A stretch of DNA of 64,000 bases from an uncultured Acidocella sp. (GCF_946222605.1 NZ_CAMIIE010000011.1:1-64000); one strand, 5' to 3'; numbered from the stretch's first letter, positions 49,157-59,367 are shown. Notes: a model not told the origin generated them from the letters alone. Translations and numbers: made by a program.

Positions 49157-50032
49157 TCAAACGGCTTCCGCGCCGGAAATGATTTCAATCAGCTCTCTGG
49201 TGATGTTCGCCTGACGGGCCCGGTTATAGCTCAGCGTCAGCTTCTTGATCATCTGGCCGGCATTGCGGGTGGCGCTGTCCATCGCGGTCATCTGCGCGGC
49301 ATAGAAGCCGGCGGCGTTTTCCAGCAGGGCCGCGTAGATCTGCACCGCCAGATTGCGCGGCAGCAGACGGTCCAGCAAGGTGCCGTCATCCGGCTCCACC
49401 TCGTAATTATGCTCCATCGCGTTATCATTCGCGCTGGGGGCCGCGGCGGGGATCAGCGGCTGCTCGACCGGCTTCTGCGTCATCACATTATGGAAGCGGT
49501 TGAAGATCAGCGTCACGGTGTCGTACTCGCCGGCCTTGAAGCCGCGAATGACCTCCTGCGCCACCTCCTCCGCATCCGCGAAAGTCACGACCTTCTTGCC
49601 GACAAAGTTCTTGGTGCCGGTGATGCTGGCCCCCATGTCGCGGCGCAAACTGTCATTGCCCTTGCGGCCGAGCGCGAAGATCTTCACCGTTTTGCCTTCG
49701 GCGGTCAGCTGCGCGGCCTTCTGGCGCACCTGCTTGGCGATATTGGCGTTGAAGCCACCCGCCAGACCGCGATCCGCCGTTACCGCCAGCAGCAGATGGG
49801 TCTGGCTCTTGCCATTGCCCACCAGCAGCTTGGAGGCGTTCGGGTTGCCCGCCTCGGAGGCGGCCAGGGCCGCCAGCATCTCCGCCATGCGCACGGCATA
49901 GGGGCGCGAGGCCTCAGCCTGGGCCTGCGCGCGGCGGAGCTTGGCCGCCGCCACCATCTTCATGGCGCTCGTGATCTTCTGCGTCGATTTGACGCTGTTG
50001 ATCCGGTTGCGCAGGGTTTTCAGCGAGGGCAT
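49157..50032 (-). CDS. atpG: ATP synthase gamma subunit
   Basis: 291 residues forming the rotor shaft of F1. The N-terminal coiled-coil helix is LKTLRNRINSVKSTQKITSAMKMVAAAKLRRA and the C-terminal one is ATRNAGQMIKKLTLSYNRARQANITREL. It lies between atpA and atpD, 4 and 10 bases from its neighbours. Confidence 0.97.
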   Translation of the reverse strand: MPSLKTLRNRINSVKSTQKITSAMKMVAAAKLRRAQAQAEASRPYAVRMAEMLAALAASEAGNPNASKLLVGNGKSQTHLLLAVTADRGLAGGFNANIAKQVRQKAAQLTAEGKTVKIFALGRKGNDSLRRDMGASITGTKNFVGKKVVTFADAEEVAQEVIRGFKAGEYDTVTLIFNRFHNVMTQKPVEQPLIPAAAPSANDNAMEHNYEVEPDDGTLLDRLLPRNLAVQIYAALLENAAGFYAAQMTAMDSATRNAGQMIKKLTLSYNRARQANITRELIEIISGAEAV

Positions 50033-50036
50033 GGGC

Positions 50037-51569
50037 TTATCCGAAGGTGCGCAGCAGGGTCTCGATGAACGCGATCAGCGCCTTTTCCGTCTCGGGCTTG
50101 ATCTGCTGGTCGGCCTCGATCGCGTTCACGATCTCGGGCGCGTTCACCTTGATGTCGGAGAGCAGCTGCATTTCGAACTGGCCGATCTTGTCCACCGCCA
50201 CACCGTCCAGATAGCCACGGGTGCCGGCGAAGACGGAGATCACCTGCTCGGCAACCGAGAGCGGCTTGAACTGCGGCTGCTTCAGCAGCTCGGTCAGGCG
50301 CGCGCCACGGGCCAGCAGCTTCTGAGTGGCGGGGTCGAGATCGGAGGAGAACTGCGCGAAGGCCGCCATTTCGCGGTACTGCGCCAGATCCAGCTTGATC
50401 TTGCCGGCCACCTGCTTCATCGCCTTGATCTGCGCGGCGGAGCCGACGCGCGAGACCGAGAGGCCAACGTTAATGGCGGGGCGGATGCCCTTGAAGAACA
50501 GCTCGGTCTCCAGGAAGATCTGACCGTCGGTAATCGAGATCACGTTGGTCGGGATGTAGGCGCCAACGTCGCCGGCCTGGGTTTCGATGACCGGCAGCGC
50601 GGTCAGCGAGCCCGCGCCGTACTCGTCGGACATCTTGGCCGCGCGCTCCAGCAGGCGCGAATGCAGGTAGAACACGTCGCCCGGATAGGCTTCGCGGCCC
50701 GGCGGGCGGCGCAGCAGCAGGGACATCTGGCGATAGGCGACCGCCTGCTTGGACAGATCGTCATAGCCGATCAGCGCGTGCATGCCGTTATCGCGGAAAT
50801 ATTCGCCCATGGCGCAGCCGGTATACGGGGCCAGATACTGCATCGGCGCCGGATCGGAGGCGGTGGCGGCGACGACGATGGAGTATTCCATCACGCCGTA
50901 TTCTTCCAGCGTGCGCACCAGCTGGGCCACGGTGGAGCGCTTCTGGCCGACCGCGACATAGATGCAGTACAGCTTCTTGCTCTCATCGCCGGTGGCGTTG
51001 ACCGCCTTCTGGTTGATGATGGTGTCGACGATCAGCGCGGTCTTGCCGGTCTGGCGGTCGCCGATGATCAGTTCGCGCTGGCCGCGGCCGACGGGCACCA
51101 GCACGTCGATCGCCTTGATGCCGGTCTGCATCGGCTCATGCACGGATTTGCGGGGAATGATACCCGGCGCCTTGGTCTCGACCAGGCGGCGCTCGGCGTA
51201 CATCACCGGCCCCTTGCCGTCGATCGGGTTGCCCAGCGCGTCAACGACGCGGCCGAGCAGCCCCTTGCCCACCGGCACATCGACGATCTGGCCGGTGCGG
51301 GTGACGGTGTCGCCCTCACGGATGGTCTTGTCGTCGCCGAAGATCACCACGCCGACATTGTCGGCTTCCAGGTTCAGCGCCATGCCCTTGAGGCCGGAGC
51401 CGGGGAAATCCACCAGCTCCCCGGCCTGCACATTGGCGAGACCGAACACGCGCGCGATGCCATCCCCCACGGAGAGGACCTGGCCGGTCTCGGCCACATT
51501 GGCTTCGGTGTCGAAATCCGCGATCTGACGCTTCAGAATCTCGGAGATTTCGGCGGGACGGATCTCCAT
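50037..51569 (-). CDS. atpA: ATP synthase alpha subunit
   Basis: A 510-residue non-catalytic nucleotide-binding subunit. P-loop GDRQTGKTAL, the arginine-finger segment YSIVVAATASDPAPMQYLAP region and AYRQMSLLLRRPPGREAYPGD are canonical. It follows atpH with one base between. Confidence 0.97.
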   Translation of the reverse strand: MEIRPAEISEILKRQIADFDTEANVAETGQVLSVGDGIARVFGLANVQAGELVDFPGSGLKGMALNLEADNVGVVIFGDDKTIREGDTVTRTGQIVDVPVGKGLLGRVVDALGNPIDGKGPVMYAERRLVETKAPGIIPRKSVHEPMQTGIKAIDVLVPVGRGQRELIIGDRQTGKTALIVDTIINQKAVNATGDESKKLYCIYVAVGQKRSTVAQLVRTLEEYGVMEYSIVVAATASDPAPMQYLAPYTGCAMGEYFRDNGMHALIGYDDLSKQAVAYRQMSLLLRRPPGREAYPGDVFYLHSRLLERAAKMSDEYGAGSLTALPVIETQAGDVGAYIPTNVISITDGQIFLETELFFKGIRPAINVGLSVSRVGSAAQIKAMKQVAGKIKLDLAQYREMAAFAQFSSDLDPATQKLLARGARLTELLKQPQFKPLSVAEQVISVFAGTRGYLDGVAVDKIGQFEMQLLSDIKVNAPEIVNAIEADQQIKPETEKALIAFIETLLRTFG

Positions 51570-51570
51570 A

Positions 51571-52134
51571 TCAGGCAGCTCCCTTGAGAGAATAATTCAG
51601 CCGGTTAAGGCGCGATTTGAGGGTGGTGTCGTAGAGCTTGTCGCCGATCTGCAGACGCAGACCGCCGAGCAGCCCGGCATCGAGCTTTTCAATCAGCCGC
51701 ACGGTGCCATGGCCGGCTTCGGCCAGGCGGGCCGTGAGCTGGGCCCGCTGGGTATCGGACAAGGCGTGGGCGGAGGTGACCACCGCGACCGCCTCGCCAC
51801 GCTTGGCGGCGGCATAGGCGCCAAAGCCCTCGATCAGCAGCGGCAGGTCGCGCAGGCGGCGATTCGCGGCGACGACGCCGACAAAATGCCGCACCAGCAT
51901 GGACACACCCTGCGCCGCGAGCGCCTCATCCAGCGCCTTGCCAGCCTTGCCGGCATCGGTCAGCGGGTTGGCGATCAGCGCGGCGAGAGGCTGGCTCTCC
52001 TTGATCAGGCGGCCCAGCGCCGCGATCTGCTCGATGGTCTGGTCCAGCGCGCCTTGCTCATCCGCCAGCGCGTAAAGCGCCGCGGCGTAACGCCCGGCCA
52101 GGCCAGTGACACGATTATCCGTGATATCGACCAA
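51571..52134 (-). CDS. atpH: ATP synthase delta subunit
   Basis: 187 residues of the peripheral-stalk subunit OSCP/delta: GLAGRYAAALYALADEQGALD at the start and KLDAGLLGGLRLQIGDKLYDTTLKSRLNRL at the end. It opens the F1 operon. The F0 genes (a, b, c) are not beside it, the split arrangement usual in alphaproteobacteria. Confidence 0.95.
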   Translation of the reverse strand: MVDITDNRVTGLAGRYAAALYALADEQGALDQTIEQIAALGRLIKESQPLAALIANPLTDAGKAGKALDEALAAQGVSMLVRHFVGVVAANRRLRDLPLLIEGFGAYAAAKRGEAVAVVTSAHALSDTQRAQLTARLAEAGHGTVRLIEKLDAGLLGGLRLQIGDKLYDTTLKSRLNRLNYSLKGAA

Positions 52135-52274
52135 AGTTTATCCTGCCTTGTTGCCGTGCTCTGAAATATAATGCCTCTTACAAGGCTTGGCGGGGCAGTA
52201 ACATAGGGTTTCCGCCGCAGCAAGGCCATAAGTGCCCCGCCCCCGCAAACGGCGCATCAAGCCCTTGGTTTGTG

Positions 52275-52847
52275 TCAGTTTGGCGCAGAGAGTTCCGCCT
52301 CCGCGCGCAACCTCGCCACCACCGGCCCGGTTTCATTGTAAGAGTGGCAGGTATTCAGCAGCGCCGGCGCGAGGCCCGGCTTGTCCTTGCCCTCCCCTCC
52401 GTCGGGCCCGTGATTGAGCACGGAATAGCGGGTCTGGTAGGCGGTGGTGGCGACCGGCTGCAGCAATTCGCGCAGATGTGTGCAGCCCTCAACCCCGCCC
52501 ACGCGCTGCGCGGCGGCGCGCAAAAACCCCTTGCCGATTTTCAAACCCACCAGCCGCGCCATATTCGGCGCGGTTTGCGGGCATATATTATAGGGTGTCG
52601 AATCCATCGCCGCCTCGCAGGCGACGATTTCCATCTCCTCGACGGTCAGGGTCATGCGAATCCACATATCGTGCAGCGGCACCCCGGCGGGGATGCCTGC
52701 GCGGTCGATATTGGCCATGCTGTAGCTCTTCACATCGGTCATCCGCGCCTCGACCTCGATCAGCCCGTCCTCGCGCAGATAGCCTTGCAGCGTCACCTCG
52801 CGGGTGTGCAGCAGGCGGCGGGGTGAGGTGGCGGCGGAAAGAGGCAT
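52275..52847 (-). CDS. DUF2889 family protein
   Basis: 190 residues matching DUF2889: opening RRLLHTREVTLQGYLREDGLIEVEARMTDVKSY (in parts), PLHDMWIRMTL, AMDSTPYNICPQTAPNMARLVGLKIGKG and GGVEGCTHLRELLQPVATTAYQT. The function is unknown. It has no signal peptide or membrane helix. It is upstream of the atp operon on the same strand, with about 140 bases between, and is divergent from an MFS gene. Confidence 0.85.
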   Translation of the reverse strand: MPLSAATSPRRLLHTREVTLQGYLREDGLIEVEARMTDVKSYSMANIDRAGIPAGVPLHDMWIRMTLTVEEMEIVACEAAMDSTPYNICPQTAPNMARLVGLKIGKGFLRAAAQRVGGVEGCTHLRELLQPVATTAYQTRYSVLNHGPDGGEGKDKPGLAPALLNTCHSYNETGPVVARLRAEAELSAPN

Positions 52848-52944
52848 ACTTGTTTCCTATGGCTGGGCCCGGCGCGGGCAATCTTGCCAAAATCCATGCC
52901 ATGGCCAAAAGGGTCAGCACAATTGCCGATAAGGATGATCAGCC

Positions 52945-54321
52945 ATGGACGGGCAGGCAGAGCCGCGCCGCTATAGCCACGCCGAGCGCCTGCGCGTCGT
53001 CCAGGGGGTGATGCTGTGCATGCTCCTGGCCGCCTTGGACCAGACCGTGGTGCTGCCCGCCATTCCGCAAATGGCGCAAAGCCTGCACGGCCAGACGCAT
53101 CTCTCCTGGGTGGTCTCGGCCTATCTGCTCGCCTCCACCGCCACCACCCCGCTTTACGGCAAGCTCTCGGATCAGTTCGGCCGTGCCAAGGTGCTGGGCC
53201 CTGCCCTGCTCGCCTTCGTACTCACCAGCATATTCTGCGCGCTCGCCTGGTCTGTGCCGGCATTGCTGCTGGGCCGGGCCCTGCAGGGGCTGGCGGGCGG
53301 GGCGCTGATCACCGTGTCCCAGGCGGCGGTGGCGGATGCGGTGCCGCCGCGCGAGCGTGGGCGCTACCAGGCCTATTTCGCCTCGATGTGGGCGCTGGCT
53401 TCGGGGGCGGGGCCGGTGGTGGGCGGCTGGCTCGCGCAGAATCTCTCCTGGCGCTATATTTTCTGGGTCAATCTGCCGCTGGGGCTGTGCGCCCTGGCGC
53501 TGTGCATACGCGGGCTGAAGGATCTGCCGATCAATGGCCGCCGCGGCCGGTTCGATCTCAGCGGCGCGGCGCTGCTGATCGGCGCCAGCGCGCTGCTGTT
53601 GCTGGCGATCAGCCTGGGCGGGGTGGATCTGCGCTGGCTCTCCTGGCCGGAAGCGGGGCTGGTGCTGGCCGGCCTGCTCGGCATCCTCACCCTGCGCGCC
53701 CAGCAGCGGCGCAGCCCGCACCCGCTGATGCCCTCCGGTCTGCTGATCCGGCTGCGCGGCACCATCGCCCTGGCGGCGCTGAATAATTTCGCCCTGTTCG
53801 GCTCCATCTTCATGTTTCCGCTGCTGCTGCAGCGTTTCTTTCATGACAAGCCGGCCCAGGCCGGCATCGAGCTGGTGCCTTTCCTGCTCACCGGCGTCGC
53901 GGGGGCCTATACGGCCGGGCAGATCGCCCGGCGCACGGGCAGGCTGCGGGCGATGTTCGTCACCGGCACGAGCCTCGCCTCCACGGCATTTCTGGTGATG
54001 ACGCTCAACCCGCTCTTCGCCCCTGTACCGGTCTCGGCACTGATCGGCTTCGGGGTGGGCATGCTGCAGCCAACCACCATCCTGGCGGTGCAGGCGCTGA
54101 CCGATCTGCCGGAAATCGGCATCGCCACCGGCATGCTGCTGCTGTTGCGGGCGATTGGCGGGGTGTTCGGCGCCACCTTGGCCGGCGCCGCCCTGGATGG
54201 CGGCTTTGCCGATCCAATCAGTGGCTACCGGCTGGGCTTCGGGCTGTGCCTGGCGGTGGCACTGGGCGGGCTGGCTTTGAGCTGGCGGATGCGCGAGATC
54301 ACGCTGCATAGCGGCCCCTGA
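52945..54321 (+). CDS. MFS drug efflux transporter, DHA2 (EmrB/QacA) family
   Basis: A 458-residue permease with about 12-14 hydrophobic helices. The DHA2 opening LAALDQTVVLPAIPQMAQSL and LSWVVSAYLLASTATTPLYGKLSDQFGR are clear, then GRALQGLAGGALITVSQAAVADAVPPRERGRYQ (in parts). It should export toxic compounds with proton antiport. No emrA-type adaptor or regulator is adjacent. A family B relative follows its stop. Confidence 0.9.
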   Translation: MDGQAEPRRYSHAERLRVVQGVMLCMLLAALDQTVVLPAIPQMAQSLHGQTHLSWVVSAYLLASTATTPLYGKLSDQFGRAKVLGPALLAFVLTSIFCALAWSVPALLLGRALQGLAGGALITVSQAAVADAVPPRERGRYQAYFASMWALASGAGPVVGGWLAQNLSWRYIFWVNLPLGLCALALCIRGLKDLPINGRRGRFDLSGAALLIGASALLLLAISLGGVDLRWLSWPEAGLVLAGLLGILTLRAQQRRSPHPLMPSGLLIRLRGTIALAALNNFALFGSIFMFPLLLQRFFHDKPAQAGIELVPFLLTGVAGAYTAGQIARRTGRLRAMFVTGTSLASTAFLVMTLNPLFAPVPVSALIGFGVGMLQPTTILAVQALTDLPEIGIATGMLLLLRAIGGVFGATLAGAALDGGFADPISGYRLGFGLCLAVALGGLALSWRMREITLHSGP

Positions 54322-54327
54322 GACAGC

Positions 54328-54386
54328 TAGCGCAATATGCGTTTAGGGTGACGCCCCAGCATCATCCTAAACGCATATTGCTCTAG
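54328..54386. repeat. Family B-related short hairpin repeat
   Basis: A perfect 15-bp stem, CAATATGCGTTTAGG (54333-54347) with CCTAAACGCATATTG (54366-54380), is followed by CTCTAG. It shares the TAAAC-CATATTGCTCTA end with the 104-bp copies but lacks their first hairpin. It is 6 bases past the MFS stop and before a convergent small gene. Confidence 0.7.
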
Positions 54387-54407
54387 CGCCGCACACCGCC
54401 CGGGCGT

Positions 54408-54674
54408 TCAGTGGCCCAGCGTCGGAAACACGAAATGCACCAGCAGCAGCGCGGAGAAAATCAGGGTCAGCCAGCCGAGCAGCGCCCCGAGCACGCGCAT
54501 CACCATCATCACGGCCAGCGCCACGATGAAAATCAGAATACAGACCTGCCATTGCGGCTGATAGATGCCAAGGCCCTGCATGCCGGCCAGCAGAATGTTA
54601 TCGATGCTCGCCGCGAAACCCAGCACCAGCCCGATTATGCCCCAGAACATGCCATTCGCCGCGCCGCTGCCCAT
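54408..54674 (-). CDS. Small membrane protein of unknown function
   Basis: 88 residues with three hydrophobic segments (FWGIIGLVLGFAASIDNILLAG, VCILIFIVALAVMMVM, GWLTLIFSALLLVHFVF) and very short loops. GGAGAGAGGGGTGAG runs up to the ATG at 54674, so this start is preferred over 54731. It lies downstream of an MFS gene on the same strand with a gap of 68 bases. No family is recognised. Confidence 0.6.
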   Translation of the reverse strand: MGSGAANGMFWGIIGLVLGFAASIDNILLAGMQGLGIYQPQWQVCILIFIVALAVMMVMRVLGALLGWLTLIFSALLLVHFVFPTLGH

Positions 54675-54742
54675 CTCACCCCTCTCTCCTGGCATGGTTC
54701 TGCCATCTCGAATGCCGAAAAGGCCACTCAAGTTTTAGTGAG

Positions 54743-55978
54743 TCATTCCAGTTCTTCAACATTTTTGAGCGCCGGAAACAATTTGATCCAAAGCAGCGCC
54801 ACGGCGATGGTGCCCATGCCGCCCAGAACCACCGCCGGCACCGGGCCGAACAGCGCCGCCGTCATGCCGCTTTCAAACTCGCCGAGCTGGTTGGAGGCGC
54901 TGACAAACAGGAAATTCACCGCCCCCACCCGGCCACGCATATCGTCTGGCGTGCGCAGCTGCACCAGCGAGACGCGGATGACCATGCTGATCATATCCGC
55001 CGCCCCCATCACCGCCAGCGCCAGCACGGAGAGCGGAATCGAATGGGACAGGCCAAACAGGATGGTGCCGAGCCCGAAGACGATCACCGCCTGGAACATG
55101 CGCATGCCCACGCGCCGCTCCACCGGATGGCGGGCGAGCCACAGCGTCATCAGCAGCGCCCCCGCCGCCGGGGCGCCGCGCAGCAGCCCCAGCCCCCAGG
55201 GGCCGGTATGCAGAATGTCACGCGCGTAAATCGGCAGCAGCGCGGTCGCCCCACCGAGCAGCACCGCGAACAAATCCAGTGAAATCGTCCCCAGGATCAT
55301 CGGATGACGGCGCACGAACCCCACCCCGGCGAACAAGGCGCGCAAGGACGGCGGCTCCTTCGCAACCGGCGGACGGTCAACCAGAATGCCCGCGACGGCT
55401 GTGGCCGATGCCGCCCAGCCCAGCGCCATCGCCGCATAGGGCCAGCCGGGCGAGATCGCGTAGATGAACCCGCCCAGGGCGGGCCCGACGATCGTCGCCA
55501 GCTGGAATACCCCTGTGGCCATCGCCGCGCCGCGCTGGAAAGCGCCCTCCGGCAGGACAGCGTTGAGCAACGCGCTCATTGCCGGGTTCTCGAAAGAGCG
55601 CGCGGCGGCGATCACCACTACCGCGGCGAAAATAACCCCGACACTCTCCCAATGACCGAAGGCCGAGAGTGCCAGCAGCAGCGACGCCATCGCCTCGAAG
55701 ATCTGGCAGACCATGACCACATGCTTGCGCGAATACCGGTCCGAGACATGGCCGGCGAAAAATACCAAACCGGCGGCGGGAATGAATTGCGCCAGCCCGA
55801 CCATGCCGAGCAAAAAGGCGCTATGGGTCAGTGCATAGATCTGCCAGCCCACCGCCACCGCCGCCATCTGGTAGGCAAAACTGCCCAGGCCACGGGCGAG
55901 ATAATAACGGAGGAACGGGGCATGGCGCAGCAGCGCCGCTTCGCGCATTGGCGAAAGGTCAGTCCTTTTGGCGTTCAT
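54743..55978 (-). CDS. MFS transporter, enterobactin-exporter-like (EntS type)
   Basis: A 411-residue permease with 10-12 hydrophobic helices. The opening FLRYYLARGLGSFAYQMAAVAVGWQIYALTHSAFLLGMVGL and FFAGHVSDRYSRKHVVMVCQ resemble the EntS/MFS_3 group. There are no siderophore synthesis genes in the window, so the substrate is open. The start could be 56011 or 55978. It is divergent from asd. Confidence 0.87.
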   Translation of the reverse strand: MNAKRTDLSPMREAALLRHAPFLRYYLARGLGSFAYQMAAVAVGWQIYALTHSAFLLGMVGLAQFIPAAGLVFFAGHVSDRYSRKHVVMVCQIFEAMASLLLALSAFGHWESVGVIFAAVVVIAAARSFENPAMSALLNAVLPEGAFQRGAAMATGVFQLATIVGPALGGFIYAISPGWPYAAMALGWAASATAVAGILVDRPPVAKEPPSLRALFAGVGFVRRHPMILGTISLDLFAVLLGGATALLPIYARDILHTGPWGLGLLRGAPAAGALLMTLWLARHPVERRVGMRMFQAVIVFGLGTILFGLSHSIPLSVLALAVMGAADMISMVIRVSLVQLRTPDDMRGRVGAVNFLFVSASNQLGEFESGMTAALFGPVPAVVLGGMGTIAVALLWIKLFPALKNVEELE

Positions 55979-56118
55979 GAGCAGCCTATAACGGGGCGCT
56001 TTGCGCCACACTTATGCTATTCACGCATCCCCCCTCGCACTCTTGCGTGAAACGCTTGCGCGCAAGCAGATTTCGCCGTAACCCCGGCGTCCGAACTTTT
56101 ATTTTTGGAGTAAGCGTC

Positions 56119-57150
<1,032 letters not shown>

Positions 57151-57170
57151 GCGCAGCCACATAAACGAAA

Positions 57171-57202
57171 AGAGCGGCCTCCGTCAGGCCGCTCTTTTTT
57201 TT
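57171..57202 (+). terminator. Intrinsic terminator of asd
   Basis: A perfect 10-bp stem (AGAGCGGCCT/AGGCCGCTCT) with loop CCGTC is followed by seven or more T, 20 bases after the asd stop. Confidence 0.93.
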
Positions 57203-57222
57203 GCCTGCATTCCGGGCGCTTT

Positions 57223-57447
57223 TTAGTGCTGCCGCGGCGTGTCGTCCCAGGGTTTGCGGTTGACCTCCTCCAGCGCGTCGGCCGGAGAGAGCCCGATATC
57301 GCCCAGCATGCGCGCATCCATCCGCATGATCGCCCGGCGGCCAACCACCACCTGGCGCATCCGCATGATCCGCGCCCACAGCCCGTTCGGCCGCTTCGCC
57401 GGGCGCGGCGATGTTGCCGCTTTTACCCTTTCGGCAATGCTCAGCAT
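57223..57447 (-). CDS. DUF1127 small basic protein (YjiS-like)
   Basis: 74 residues. The Arg-rich helix and the signature RMDARMLGDIGLSPADALEEVNRKPWDD place it in DUF1127. Such small proteins are often RNA-linked and involved in phosphate, carbon or stress regulation in alphaproteobacteria. GGAGTGAAGACC precedes the ATG at 57447. It is divergent from a LysR regulator across about 100 AT-rich bases, an arrangement common for this family. Confidence 0.85.
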   Translation of the reverse strand: MLSIAERVKAATSPRPAKRPNGLWARIMRMRQVVVGRRAIMRMDARMLGDIGLSPADALEEVNRKPWDDTPRQH

Positions 57448-57547
57448 GGTCTTCACTCCGTGTTTGTTTCCCTGATGAAAAATCTAAGCGCCCGGCATGA
57501 ATAAGAAAAACGAATTGTTATTATCATAAAAATCATATATTCTTATC
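57448..57547. promoter_or_regulatory. AT-rich divergent control region between DUF1127 and lysR
   Basis: Far richer in A and T than its surroundings. It contains AATAA-N13-TTATT-like symmetry (about 57500-57522) and a direct repeat TTATCAT (57521-57527 and 57543-57549) that runs into the lysR start. These are candidate LysR binding sites (T-N11-A type), not proven. Confidence 0.5.
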
Positions 57548-58450
57548 ATGATGTCCCTCCCCGCCAGCCTCGACCCCGATCTCTTGCGCGCCTTCATCTA
57601 TGTGGCGGAGGAGCAGAACTTCACCCGCGCCGGCAGCCGCGTCGGCCGCACCCAGGCGGCGATTTCCATGCAGATGCGCAAGCTGGAGGATATTCTGGGC
57701 AAGACCCTGCTCAAGCGCGGCCGGGGTGAAGGCATCGAGCTGACACCGCACGGGCAATATCTGCTCTCCCGCGCGCGCGAGCTGCTGGTGCTCAACGATT
57801 CCATCTGGTCCGCCTTCCAGGCGCCGGAGATCAGCGGCAAGGTACGGCTCGGCACCCCGGATGATTACGCCCTGCAATTCCTCCCCGGCGCGCTGCGCCG
57901 CTTCGCCCAGACCCATCCGGCGGTGGAGGTGGAGGTGGTCTGCCTGCCCTCAACGGAGCTGATGGGCCGGCTGAAGGCCGGGCAGCTGGATCTGTCGCTG
58001 ATTTCCGAAGGTCATGAGACACGCAACTGGCCCGCACGGGAGCTGATTCGCGGGCCGCTGGCCTGGATCACCTCCACCCGCTTCGCCCCGCACAAGCTGG
58101 AGCCGCTGCCTCTGGCGCTGGCCGAGCATGATTGCAGCTGGCGGCGCGCCGCCTTGCGCGGGCTGGATGAGGCCCATTTGCCCTATCGCATCGCCTATGT
58201 CTCAGGTAGCGCCATCGGCTCGCTGGTGCCGGTGCTGGCCGGGCTGGCGATGACCTGCGGCATCCCCAACCGGCTGCCGGAAGGCACCCGCGCCTTGCGC
58301 CCGGGTGAGGACGGTCTACCGAAACTGCCGGATTTCTGCGTGCTGATGCTGAAGGGCAAAACCGCCCCGCAGCCCGTCACCGACCGGCTGGCCGAACATA
58401 TCGAGGACGAGGCAACGCGCGAGGCGCAGACCGCCGGCTGGGCCGCCTGA
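57548..58450 (+). CDS. LysR-family transcriptional regulator
   Basis: 300 residues: an N-terminal winged helix (DLLRAFIYVAEEQNFTRAGSRVGRTQAAISMQMRKLEDILG), then a LysR substrate-binding domain beginning GKVRLGTPDDYALQFLPGALRRF. It probably controls the divergent DUF1127 gene. Two ATG codons start the frame. Its stop overlaps the left end of family A copy 3. Confidence 0.9.
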   Translation: MMSLPASLDPDLLRAFIYVAEEQNFTRAGSRVGRTQAAISMQMRKLEDILGKTLLKRGRGEGIELTPHGQYLLSRARELLVLNDSIWSAFQAPEISGKVRLGTPDDYALQFLPGALRRFAQTHPAVEVEVVCLPSTELMGRLKAGQLDLSLISEGHETRNWPARELIRGPLAWITSTRFAPHKLEPLPLALAEHDCSWRRAALRGLDEAHLPYRIAYVSGSAIGSLVPVLAGLAMTCGIPNRLPEGTRALRPGEDGLPKLPDFCVLMLKGKTAPQPVTDRLAEHIEDEATREAQTAGWAA

Positions 58451-58505
58451 AAAGTTTTTGGTGGGGAGTTTTTGAAAAATGTCCCCACACCCTCAAAAAC
58501 TTTTG
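58450..58505. repeat. Family A intergenic repeat, copy 3 (short form)
   Basis: AAAAGTTTTTGG (58450-58461) and CAAAAACTTTTG (58493-58504) bound a single hairpin with TGGGGA/TCCCCA arms and a T/A-run centre. It fills the whole gap between the convergent lysR and SIMPL-protein genes. Confidence 0.78.
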
Positions 58506-58509
58506 AAAT

Positions 58510-59214
58510 TCAGTTGCCAGCGCTATTCAGCTCGATCTGCGCCGAGACGCTCGCCGTAATCGTCACCTTGTCCGGCGCCGATTGCGGCGCGGCGGGGGCG
58601 GCGGCCAGCATCATCACCTTTGGACTGGGCGGCAGCGGCGCGGACGCGCCATTCACGCTCAACTGCTTCAACGCGCCCACCTTCTTATGCAGCGTATCGG
58701 CAATATCCGCCGCTTCGGCGCGCAAGGCGGCGAGCGCATTGCGCACCGCGTCGCGCTCCGCGTTTTGCCGGCCCGCATCGGAGAGTTCACCGCTGAGCCC
58801 GTTCAGCAACAGCCCGTCCGCCTGCAACCTGCCCAGCAGATCGGTAAAACCCTTGTCCGGCACGCCGCCTTTATCCGGTTGGGTCAGGGTCAGGCTCTGG
58901 GTAGCGGTGAATTTCGGCCGGCTTTGGCCGTTCGGCGCGCTATTATAGCTGTTATACCCGCCGGTGGTGGCCACCACGTTCGGCAACGCCTTCGCCGCGG
59001 CCAGCGCCTTGGCCATCGCCTGGTTCACCTTGGCCTGCGCGGCGGCGGCGTTCGGCGCATCCGCCTGCACGTTGAACTGGGCCACGGCCTCGTCCGGCTC
59101 GACCTTGACGCTGCCGTCGGCGCTCAGTGACAGGGTGGTGGGCGCGGTCTGCGCCGCAGCAGGCAGCGCCAACGTGCTGAGAACCGTAACCAAATAGACG
59201 ATTTTCCGTGCCAT
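58510..59214 (-). CDS. SIMPL-domain (DUF541) envelope protein
   Basis: 234 residues with a signal peptide (ARKIVYLVTVLSTLALPAAAQ) and a DUF541/SIMPL domain: TLSLSADGSVKVEPDEAVAQFNVQADA (in parts), then an alternating helix/strand body ending VTITASVSAQIEL. The family is periplasmic, with unclear function linked to oxidative stress and envelope integrity in relatives. GGAGGAG precedes the ATG at 59214. It is monocistronic. Confidence 0.85.
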   Translation of the reverse strand: MARKIVYLVTVLSTLALPAAAQTAPTTLSLSADGSVKVEPDEAVAQFNVQADAPNAAAAQAKVNQAMAKALAAAKALPNVVATTGGYNSYNSAPNGQSRPKFTATQSLTLTQPDKGGVPDKGFTDLLGRLQADGLLLNGLSGELSDAGRQNAERDAVRNALAALRAEAADIADTLHKKVGALKQLSVNGASAPLPPSPKVMMLAAAPAAPQSAPDKVTITASVSAQIELNSAGN

Positions 59215-59367
59215 ATATCGCTCCTCCACCAAAACGCCGTGAATTTAGGCGCAAACCCCGCTCCGCGCCAGAACACCCCCGCGCCACGCCTGGCCAAAAT
59301 TATTTCGATTATCTATAAATTGCGCTAAAAGAACGCCCAACGACAAAAAATCTCACCGGAGCGTATC

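Noticed and set aside
56054..56067. Perfect palindrome GCTTGCGCGCAAGC upstream of asd
   Set aside because: Short, GC-alternating and not placed on a recognisable promoter; could be chance at this GC content, so not listed as an operator.
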